This document shows positions 7,467 through 13,662 of a DNA stretch of 64,000 nt, piece after piece. The position numbers and the translations under genes were made by a program. The notes under the pieces are model-generated. The model saw nothing but the letters and a program-made list of their open reading frames with translations. It was not told the origin of the DNA and did not search any database. The number at the start of each line of letters is the position of its first letter. Position 1 is the stretch's first letter. Source of the stretch: Roseateles depolymerans (GTDB taxonomy: Bacteria > Pseudomonadota > Gammaproteobacteria > Burkholderiales > Burkholderiaceae_C); NCBI GenBank assembly GCA_003241055.1, contig QFOD01000004.1, positions 62,001-126,000 of the forward strand, written 5' to 3'.

Positions 7467-8267
7467 TCAGCGGGGCCAGTGCGGGCCGGCCGCCCCCTCC
7501 CTCTTTGCGTTCCGCTCACTCTCGGCCGCCGCCTTCAGGTCTTCGCGGATGGTCTTCTGGCTTGTGCGGCTCCTGCGCTCAGCGCGCTCCCGCCGCTCAA
7601 GGGCTTGAATACCCTTGATATCCCACTTGCCACGAAGCCAGCGGATATCGCCTCCCAGTTCGCGCAACAAACGCAAGCGCCGGGTCTCGTCCGACTCCGG
7701 CGCCGAAGACTCGGTGATGCGCTCGGCGCTCGCCAAACTTGGCTGCGCGGCCGATAGGGCGGTGGGAGGCTTGAGCGCATCCGCCAAAGCGTGAACGTGA
7801 TTGCCCGTCACCCGGCAGTCGTCCACCACCGTCACAAAGTCAGGCTCGCCATCGGCAAGCCGGCCGCTTGTGAAACGCTGTAGTTCGCCATCGTGCAATG
7901 CGAACGAATCGAAGGTGCGCCATGACGCCCGGCCAGTCGCTGCAAGCGCCTTGCAGGCGCTTAGGGGAAGCGTGGGGATGGCGTTGGCAGGCACGATGTT
8001 TTCGTTCGATGTGCCCGCGTTGCAGAGCACGCCCCCGCCTTCCCGCTGCACCCTCGCCGAGCGGTGCACGACGGCCCGCAGTGCGATTTCACCGTTTGCA
8101 GCGGCATGCAGAAAATCGTCAGGTTCGATTGGGACGCCGGCATGCTGACTGGCGAGCTTTGCCGCCCTCGCAAGGGTGACGGGGTCAGTTTCACGAAGGT
8201 AGCCCCCCACCCATTCAGTAGTCGGCTCAAACCTCTCGTACCGGAGCAACTGCCAGTCTCTCGCCAT
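7467..8267 (-). CDS. Hypothetical protein of the integrative element (266 aa)
   Basis: No family recognised with confidence. No signal peptide or membrane helix. The C-terminal third (LRLLRELGGDIRWLRGKWDI, then GIQALERRERAERRSRTSQK, then TIREDLKAAAESERNAKREG) is highly charged and looks like a DNA-binding module, with SQKTIREDL in the position of a recognition helix. The N-terminal part contains WVGGYLRETD and VVHRSARVQREGGG without known match. It lies between the toxin-antitoxin pair and the AlpA-like gene, all leftward. It may be a regulator or replication factor of the element; this is inference. Confidence 0.6.
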   Translation of the reverse strand: MARDWQLLRYERFEPTTEWVGGYLRETDPVTLARAAKLASQHAGVPIEPDDFLHAAANGEIALRAVVHRSARVQREGGGVLCNAGTSNENIVPANAIPTLPLSACKALAATGRASWRTFDSFALHDGELQRFTSGRLADGEPDFVTVVDDCRVTGNHVHALADALKPPTALSAAQPSLASAERITESSAPESDETRRLRLLRELGGDIRWLRGKWDIKGIQALERRERAERRSRTSQKTIREDLKAAAESERNAKREGAAGPHWPR

Positions 8268-8381
8268 CGCATCCCCCGATGCCTCCCCGCAATGGTTGCC
8301 ACCAGCAGGCCGTGCGGGGGCTCCGGCTTTCCGCCCGGTTTCGACGCGGGCCTAGCTGGCGGCGGAAGGGTCAGGCGGCTT

Positions 8382-8663
8382 TCAGCGGGCGGCCTCAATG
8401 CGAACCACCGCGCGGCCGCCCACTGCCTGCGCGTACCGCTGCACCGTGCGCAGCGAAGGCGGGCGCTTGCCGCTCTCCAGCCGCGCAACCGTGCTTTGCG
8501 TCGTGCCCATGCGGGCGGCGACTTCCTCTTGCGTGAGGCCGGCACGGGCGCGGGCAGCCACCAGCTCGCGGGCCGTCTCGAATTCGGGCGCCAGCGCGTC
8601 ATAGGCGGCGCGGGTGCCGGCGTCGGCCAGTAGTTCGGCCTTCAGGGTCTTGAGGGTCTTCAT
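8382..8663 (-). CDS. HigA-like antitoxin, XRE family
   Basis: 93 residues. The C-terminal half is a standard lambda-repressor-like helix-turn-helix (RARAGLTQEEVAARMGTTQS, then TVARLESGKRPPSLRTVQRY). The N-terminal 30 residues would contact the toxin. The start overlaps the toxin stop by four bases (ATGA), toxin first, the gene order typical of HigBA. Such antitoxins neutralise the toxin and repress the shared promoter. Presence in the element suggests a maintenance function. Confidence 0.85.
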   Translation of the reverse strand: MKTLKTLKAELLADAGTRAAYDALAPEFETARELVAARARAGLTQEEVAARMGTTQSTVARLESGKRPPSLRTVQRYAQAVGGRAVVRIEAAR

Positions 8664-8977
8664 TCCGCGCTCTCCAGTCTCTTGCGGGCCATCTCCAGCG
8701 CCTTGCGGGGCGTGGCCTGGGTCTTCTTCACGAACACATGCAGCACCAGCAGCCGGCGCCCCTGCATGGCGGCATAGACGGCGCGGGAGATGCCGTCGCG
8801 GCCCTGCATTCGCATCTCCCACAGCTTGCCTTCCAGTGGCCGGACATGCGGCAACCCGACTTGATGTGGCCCGAACTCCTCCAGCATCTCCGCGATGCGA
8901 AGAAACCGGCCGCGCATGTCGGCAGGAAGCGCCAGCAGCTCCGGCTCGGCCAAGGGGTGAAGCTCTACGGTCCACAT
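8660..8977 (-). CDS. HigB/RelE-like toxin (phage-derived Gp49-like family)
   Basis: 105 residues with the Gp49/HigB layout: ELHPLAEPELLALPADMRGR, a helical pair, LEGKLWEMRMQGRDGISRAV with the basic residues of the RelE fold, and VLHVFVKKTQATPRKALEMA near the end. Family members are ribosome-dependent mRNA endonucleases. It is the first gene of the pair and begins 25 bases after the integrase stop. A free-standing nuclease activity is expected from the family, not demonstrated. Confidence 0.85.
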   Translation of the reverse strand: MWTVELHPLAEPELLALPADMRGRFLRIAEMLEEFGPHQVGLPHVRPLEGKLWEMRMQGRDGISRAVYAAMQGRRLLVLHVFVKKTQATPRKALEMARKRLESAE

Positions 8978-9002
8978 GTCGAATTATGCTCTTTTTGCTA
9001 TT

Positions 9003-10397
9003 TCAGGCAACGCGCCGCAGCCCCTCAGCGGGTGTGGCCTTGGCATCAAGGGGCACCCCGGCCAGCGTCAGGATGTGGTCTTCGATGCGTTGCAGGAAGG
9101 GCCGCAGCGCGTCGATGCTGCGGGGCCGGTAGCCTTCGGCGGTGGCGCTCGGCCGGTGGCCCATCACCTGCGCAATGGCACCCGCAGGCGCCCCAGCAGC
9201 CTCGCCCAGCAGCGAGAAGGACCGCCGCAAGCCATGCAGCGTCAGCGAGTCGATGCCGGCTTCCTTCAGTGCTCGTTCATGGCTTGAACGGGGGTCAGCG
9301 ATGCGGCCGGACTTGCTGCCGCTGGCGAACACGAACGGGCTCGGCTTGCCGTCCGCACCCTTGCGCCGGGGTAGGCCAGCCAGCAACGCGGCCAGGTAGT
9401 CCGTCAGCGGAATGGTGCGCGTGTCGCCCACCTTGTCCGCAATGGTCAGCTTGCGCCATCGGAAGTCCACAGCGTCCCAGCGCAGCGCGGCCATTTCCTC
9501 GCGCCGCGCGCCGGTCAGCAACAAGGCCCGCAGGTAGGCCGATGCGGTCGGATTGGACAACTGGGCCACGGCGGACCACCAGCCGGCCACCTGGGCCGAC
9601 TCCAACGCATCCGTGCGCCGCTTCATCTCGGGCAGGTTGTCCATGATGGCGGGAGCCTTGCCGGCATCACGGTTCACCAGCGCCCGAAACTCCGGCTCGG
9701 CCGCACACCAGCGCAGGAAGCCCCGGAACATCATCAGCGCGCGAGTCGCTTGGTGTTTGCTGCGGCGGGCCTGGACCTTGAACCAGGCGGCCAGTGAGTC
9801 TTCGGAGATGTCGGACAGCCGCCAGGCCATCAAGGGGGCCAGATGGCCGGGCAGCGTGACGCCCTTGCCCCGCTTCTTGGGCTCGCCGCCCGGGGCCGTC
9901 ATCTTCGCCATATCGGCCACATAGCGCGGCTTCCATGCGTCGCGGCGCTTGGGGCTGCCTTCGGCGACATAGCGCACCCACGCTGCGCCAACGGTGACAG
10001 CTTCGGCGGCCTCTTGGGCGGCCTGTGCAGCAGCCCGGGCTTGTGCCTCAGCCTTCGCTGCGGCGCGCTCGGCCGCTTGCTGGCGTTCGACCTCGCGCGG
10101 GTCTGCTCCAGCATCCAACATGACCGACAGGCGCTTGGCTTCGGCCCGAGCGGCGTCGATGGTCCAGGCGCTCACGTCCCCGATGCTGCGGCGAATGGTT
10201 TGATTGTTCAGGCTCTGCTCGAAGACAAAGGTCTTCTTGCCGGTCGGCGTCACACGCACCCTGAGGCCATTCCCCCGCGCGTCGCGCAGGAAGGCTTGCG
10301 ACTTGCCCACCGGGCAGGCCAGCCGCTCGATGACGCCTGCGGTCAGCTCACAGGGCTGCGCCAGGTCGGGCGCTTGGGTCTTTGGGGGTCGGGCCAT
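9003..10397 (-). CDS. P4-type tyrosine integrase
   Basis: 464 residues. The N-terminal DUF4102-like arm-binding domain (GLRVRVTPTGKKTFVFEQSL, then RRSIGDVSAWTIDAARAEAK) is followed by an SAM-like core-binding region and a catalytic domain with the expected residues: arginine in LTGARREEMAAL, HxxR in LHGLRRSF, GHR in MGHRPSATAEGY and the tyrosine nucleophile in EGYRPRS. The start at 10397 is chosen because AGGAG precedes it; an in-frame ATG at 10436 lies within the arm-type repeat. Reads away from attR, which is 160 bases upstream. Confidence 0.93.
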   Translation of the reverse strand: MARPPKTQAPDLAQPCELTAGVIERLACPVGKSQAFLRDARGNGLRVRVTPTGKKTFVFEQSLNNQTIRRSIGDVSAWTIDAARAEAKRLSVMLDAGADPREVERQQAAERAAAKAEAQARAAAQAAQEAAEAVTVGAAWVRYVAEGSPKRRDAWKPRYVADMAKMTAPGGEPKKRGKGVTLPGHLAPLMAWRLSDISEDSLAAWFKVQARRSKHQATRALMMFRGFLRWCAAEPEFRALVNRDAGKAPAIMDNLPEMKRRTDALESAQVAGWWSAVAQLSNPTASAYLRALLLTGARREEMAALRWDAVDFRWRKLTIADKVGDTRTIPLTDYLAALLAGLPRRKGADGKPSPFVFASGSKSGRIADPRSSHERALKEAGIDSLTLHGLRRSFSLLGEAAGAPAGAIAQVMGHRPSATAEGYRPRSIDALRPFLQRIEDHILTLAGVPLDAKATPAEGLRRVA

Positions 10398-10412
10398 CGT
10401 TGCGCTCCTGAA

Positions 10413-10435
10413 CTTGTAGGGGCTCTGTAGGGGCA
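10413..10435 (+). repeat. Arm-type repeat near attR (two TGTAGGGGC half-sites)
   Basis: Same 23 bases and orientation as 5081-5103. It sits just upstream of the integrase start, so integrase or the AlpA-like protein binding here could also control integrase transcription. Confidence 0.65.
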
Positions 10436-10560
10436 AAGCCGCAATTTCGACGAATCCGAATCAACGCACGGGCTGTATTTTCGAACAGCAAAAATGCCGC
10501 AAGTTGTTGATTTTGAATGATTCTATCGACAAGCATCAACGATGACAAATAGGCGCTTAG

Positions 10561-10610
10561 GCGCATTCGTAATGCGAAGGTCGAGGGTTCGACTCCTTTC
10601 ACCGGCACCA
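10561..10610 (+). repeat. attR: right copy of the 50-bp attachment-site repeat
   Basis: Perfect copy of 4965-5014. It contains only the tRNA 3' part (anticodon arm to CCA) and is not a second tRNA gene. The original chromosomal terminator of the tRNA follows. Confidence 0.95.
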
Positions 10611-10616
10611 GAATTG

Positions 10617-10654
10617 AAAACCGCTCCTTGCCCCACGGCAACGAGCGGTTTTTT
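10617..10654 (+). terminator. Displaced original terminator of tRNA-Thr
   Basis: AAAACCGCTC (10617-10626) pairs with GAGCGGTTTT (10643-10652) and is followed by further Ts. It stands seven bases after the attR CCA, the same position relative to the tRNA end that a tRNA terminator would take before insertion. Confidence 0.8.
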
Positions 10655-10730
10655 CATGGTCCGGTTGGCAGTGCGGTTGGCAGGGCAGCGACAGGACCTC
10701 AGCAGGGCCCGCCGCCGCCCGCAGGCGATC

Positions 10731-11492
10731 TCAGCGCCTGGTCTGCCGGCTGCGGCGGCGTGCCAGGCCGGCCAGCGTGGCGAGGCCCAGGGCTTGCAGC
10801 AGCAGCGTGCCGGGCTCGGGAACGGCTGTGATGGAGATGTTGTCCACCGCGACGTCGTAGTTGGTCCAGCCATAGAAGTAGCCCGGAACAAAGGTCGTGA
10901 ACACGACCTCGTCAACGCTCCGGAGCACATCGCTGAAGCTGCGGTTGGCCGGCAGTATCGGTGCGCCGTCGGCATCCTCGGCGCCGTAGCCGCCCCAGCC
11001 GGCCGGCAGCCCGAGCGACGAGGTGTCATCGATCGTCACTGACAGGTGCGTCCAGCCTTCCCCAGCCTGTACGCTGCCCAGCACGTACCAGACGCTGGTG
11101 TAGGGCAGGTCGGCGGGCGCGTTGTCGTAGTCGCGCAGTTCGACCACCAGATTGCGCGCTACCTCGTTGCCGAGGTAGGTGATGGAGTAGGCGTTGAAGT
11201 CCAGGCTGAAGGTGACCGAGGAAGCCTGCGTGTAGTCGCCGATGACGGCCGGGTTGCTGTTGTTGGTCCAGTGCAGGCCGAACGTGTCCTGGATGACGGT
11301 GTGATACGCGGGCGCGGCATTGCCGAGGGTGTCGTCCACCCAGGAGCCTGCCGTGCCGTCCCAGGAAACCACGCCCGTCCAGCCGTTCGCGCCCGAGGAG
11401 AAGTCGGTCGTCGAGGCGCCGGGCGCCGCCTGCGCGGCAGCGGCAAGAAGTGTCAGGGCCAGCGTGGCTGAAGCTGCGGTTGCACGAATCAT
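10731..11492 (-). CDS. PEP-CTERM sorting-domain protein
   Basis: 253 residues. A signal peptide (MIRATAASATLALTLLAAAA, cleavage near AQA) precedes a beta-rich exported domain of about 200 residues. The C-terminus is a complete exosortase signal: VPEPGT, a hydrophobic stretch LLLQALGLATLAGLA, then RRRSRQTRR. Such proteins are processed by exosortase/EpsH and often accompany exopolysaccharide in betaproteobacteria. No exosortase gene is in the window. The middle domain resembles carbohydrate-binding or discoidin-like sandwich proteins in composition, but no family is certain. Confidence 0.85.
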   Translation of the reverse strand: MIRATAASATLALTLLAAAAQAAPGASTTDFSSGANGWTGVVSWDGTAGSWVDDTLGNAAPAYHTVIQDTFGLHWTNNSNPAVIGDYTQASSVTFSLDFNAYSITYLGNEVARNLVVELRDYDNAPADLPYTSVWYVLGSVQAGEGWTHLSVTIDDTSSLGLPAGWGGYGAEDADGAPILPANRSFSDVLRSVDEVVFTTFVPGYFYGWTNYDVAVDNISITAVPEPGTLLLQALGLATLAGLARRRSRQTRR

Positions 11493-11667
11493 GGGGCTCT
11501 CTCGTCAGGGGATGGAAGATGCTGACGATGCTAGGAATGCGCCCCCGTGCGAGCTTGATGAAATCCTGATGATCCTTGCGCGTTTACCCTGGTTCATGGG
11601 TGCGGGCCGGGGTCAGGTTATGCCCCCTGCCTCTCCGCACACGCGGCCCTCAGGCTCCTCAGGCTCC

Positions 11668-12456
11668 TCAGGCGATGGTGTCGACGACGCCGCCGTCCAC
11701 CCGCAGCGCGGCGCCGGTGGTGGCGGAGGCCTGTTTGGAACAGGCATAGACCACCATGTTGGCCACCTCCTCGGGCGTGGCCACGCGCTGGATGATGGAG
11801 GTGCTGCGATGCGCCTTCACGAAGGCGTTCGCCGCGCGTTCGGCGGCGGCCAGGTCGCCGTCGGGGGCCATCATCTGTTGCACGCCGTCGGACAGCGTGG
11901 GCCCCGGCAGCACCGCGTTCACCGTGATGCCGGTGCCGGCCAGGCTCTTGGCCAGGCCGCGCGAGATTGAGAGGTTGCTGGTCTTGGTGAAGCCGTAATG
12001 GATCATGTCCGCCGGGATGTTGAGCCCGGACTCGGACGAGATGAAGACGATGCGCCCCCAGTCGTTCTTCTGCATGCCGGGCAGATAGGCGCGGCTGGCG
12101 CGCACGCCGGACATCACGTTGACCTCGAAGAAGCGGGTCCACTCCGAATCCGGAATCTCCGCGAAGGGCTGGAGCGCGAAGATGCCGACGTTGTTGACCA
12201 GGATGTCGGCCTGCGGCTCGGCGGCGGTCAGGGTCTCGAAGCCCTGGGCCGTTCCCAGGTCGGCCGCGACACCGCGGACGCTTGCGCCCGGCACCTCGGC
12301 GCGCAGGCGGGCCAGTGCCGTGTCCACGTCGGCCGGCTTGCGGCCGGTGATGATGACCGTGGCGCCGGTGCGGGCCAGGCCGACGGCGATGGCAAAGCCG
12401 ATGCCGCGGGTGGAGCCGGTCACCAGGGCGGTCTTGCCGCTCAGATCGATGTTCAT
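11668..12456 (-). CDS. SDR family NAD(P)-dependent oxidoreductase
   Basis: 262 residues, classical short-chain dehydrogenase. TGSTRGIGFAIA is the cofactor-binding TGxxxGxG, NNVG replaces the usual NNAG, the catalytic serine lies in FISSESG and YGFTK supplies the YxxxK pair. The C-terminus ends VATPEEVANMVVYACSKQAS and a typical dimer tail. AAGGA before the ATG at 12456 fixes the start; reading frames extending upstream to 12987 are antisense to fbp. The gene is alone, on the strand leftward of fbp, separated by fbp's terminator. Substrate unknown. Confidence 0.9.
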   Translation of the reverse strand: MNIDLSGKTALVTGSTRGIGFAIAVGLARTGATVIITGRKPADVDTALARLRAEVPGASVRGVAADLGTAQGFETLTAAEPQADILVNNVGIFALQPFAEIPDSEWTRFFEVNVMSGVRASRAYLPGMQKNDWGRIVFISSESGLNIPADMIHYGFTKTSNLSISRGLAKSLAGTGITVNAVLPGPTLSDGVQQMMAPDGDLAAAERAANAFVKAHRSTSIIQRVATPEEVANMVVYACSKQASATTGAALRVDGGVVDTIA

Positions 12457-12591
12457 GGGGAGTCCTTTGCTGGGGTGGATGCGGCCGTCGCCGGCGGCGG
12501 GCTGCGCTGGCGCCAATGTGCCCCGCGCCCGATCTCCCTGGATGACACAAGGTGAAGCGCCACCCGTCACGCTGAGGACGGCGCGGCCATG

Positions 12592-12627
12592 AAAAAACGC
12601 CGCAGCGGCAGAACCGGCTACGGCGTT
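12592..12627 (-). terminator. Rho-independent terminator of the pepN-fbp unit
   Basis: On the minus strand, AACGCCG and CGGCGTT (12621-12627 and 12596-12602) form a stem with an 18-base GC-rich loop followed by a run of T (A run at 12592-12597 on the plus strand). It is about 20 bases past the fbp stop. Confidence 0.75.
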
Positions 12628-12647
12628 GCGTTCGTGGCCTTGGCTGC

Positions 12648-13661
12648 TTACTTGTCCTGGGCCTCGCGGTGGTAGGCCTGCACGCGCTCCACCTCGTGGC
12701 GCGAGCCCAGCACCACGGCCACCCGCTCGTGCAGCTTGGTGGGCTGCAGGTCCATGATGCGCTCGGTGCCGTTGACCGCGGCGCCGCCGGCCTGCTCGAT
12801 CAGGAAGGCCATGGGATTGGCCTCGTACATCAGGCGCAGCTTGCCGGGCTTGTCGGGCTCGCGCTGGTCCCAGGGGTACATGAAGACGCCGCCGCGGGTC
12901 AGGATGCGGTGCACGTCGGCCACCATGGACGCGATCCAGCGCATGTTGAAGTTCTTGCCGCGCGGGCCTTCCTCGCCGGCCAGGCACTCGTCGATGTAGC
13001 GCTTCACCGGCGGGGCCCAGTGGCGCATGTTGGACATGTTGATCGCGAATTCCTTGGTGTCAGCCGGAATCTTGACCTCGTCCTGCGTCAGCACCCAGGA
13101 GCCGGTCTCGCGGTCCAGCGTGAACATCGCGACGCCGTCGCCCACGGTCAGCACCAGCATGCTCTGCGGGCCGTAGACGCAGTAGCCGGCCGCGGCCTGC
13201 TGCTTGCCGGGCTGCAGGAAGTCCTCCTCCGCCACGCCACGCGAATGGCCCACCTTGCGCAGCACCGAGAAGATGGTGCCGATGGACACGTTTACGTCGA
13301 TGTTGGACGAGCCGTCCAGCGGATCGAACAGCAGCAGGTACTCGCCCTGCGGGTAGCGGTTGGGCACCACATAGATGCTGTCCATTTCCTCGCTGGCCAT
13401 GGCCGCGAGATGGCCGCCCCACTCATTGGCCTCGATCAGCACCTCGTTGGCGATGATGTCCAGCTTCTTCTGCACCTCGCCCTGCACGTTCTCGCTGCCC
13501 GCCGTGCCCAGCACGTCACCGAGCGCGCCCTTGTTCACCGCGATCGCGATGCGCTTGCAGGCGCGCGCGACGATCTCGATCAGCAGGCGCAGCTCCTGCG
13601 GGATGTGGCCATGCAGGCGTTGCTGCTCGATCAGGTACTGGGTCAGGCTGACACGGGACAT
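12648..13661 (-). CDS. fbp: Fructose-1,6-bisphosphatase class I
   Basis: Hydrolyses fructose 1,6-bisphosphate to fructose 6-phosphate in gluconeogenesis and, in autotrophs, the Calvin cycle. 337 residues, normal length. Seen: MASEEMD, LLLFDPLDGSSNIDVNVSIG (metal-binding DPxDGSSN) and a C-terminal KLRLMYEANPMAFLIEQAGG substrate-binding block. The ATG at 13661 is one base after the pepN stop (TGAGATG), so translation is likely coupled to pepN; an upstream ATG at 13685 would overlap pepN and is less likely. Confidence 0.96.
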   Translation of the reverse strand: MSRVSLTQYLIEQQRLHGHIPQELRLLIEIVARACKRIAIAVNKGALGDVLGTAGSENVQGEVQKKLDIIANEVLIEANEWGGHLAAMASEEMDSIYVVPNRYPQGEYLLLFDPLDGSSNIDVNVSIGTIFSVLRKVGHSRGVAEEDFLQPGKQQAAAGYCVYGPQSMLVLTVGDGVAMFTLDRETGSWVLTQDEVKIPADTKEFAINMSNMRHWAPPVKRYIDECLAGEEGPRGKNFNMRWIASMVADVHRILTRGGVFMYPWDQREPDKPGKLRLMYEANPMAFLIEQAGGAAVNGTERIMDLQPTKLHERVAVVLGSRHEVERVQAYHREAQDK

Positions 13662-13662
13662 C

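Larger units (their letters stand above)
4965..10610. mobile_element. 5.6-kb integrative element in tRNA-Thr(CGT)
   Basis: The element is bounded by the perfect 50-bp att repeats and encodes a P4-type tyrosine integrase next to its right end. All its genes point left: integrase, a HigB/HigA-like toxin-antitoxin pair, a 266-residue protein, an AlpA-like regulator, a 166-residue protein, a 43-residue membrane peptide, a winged-helix protein and a 130-residue protein. No capsid, terminase, tail, relaxase or recognisable primase was found, so it resembles a minimal phage satellite or a cryptic genomic islet rather than a prophage or ICE. It carries its own terminator just after attL, replacing the tRNA terminator it displaced to beyond attR. 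Confidence 0.9.

Noticed and set aside
10561..10610. A second tRNA-Thr
   Set aside because: Only the 3' part from the anticodon stem is present; it is the attR copy.
4965..10610. A prophage
   Set aside because: No structural, packaging or lysis genes could be recognised.
11655..11675. Tandem GGCTCCTCA repeat before the SDR stop region
   Set aside because: Two short copies only, in a GC-rich intergenic end; no evident function.
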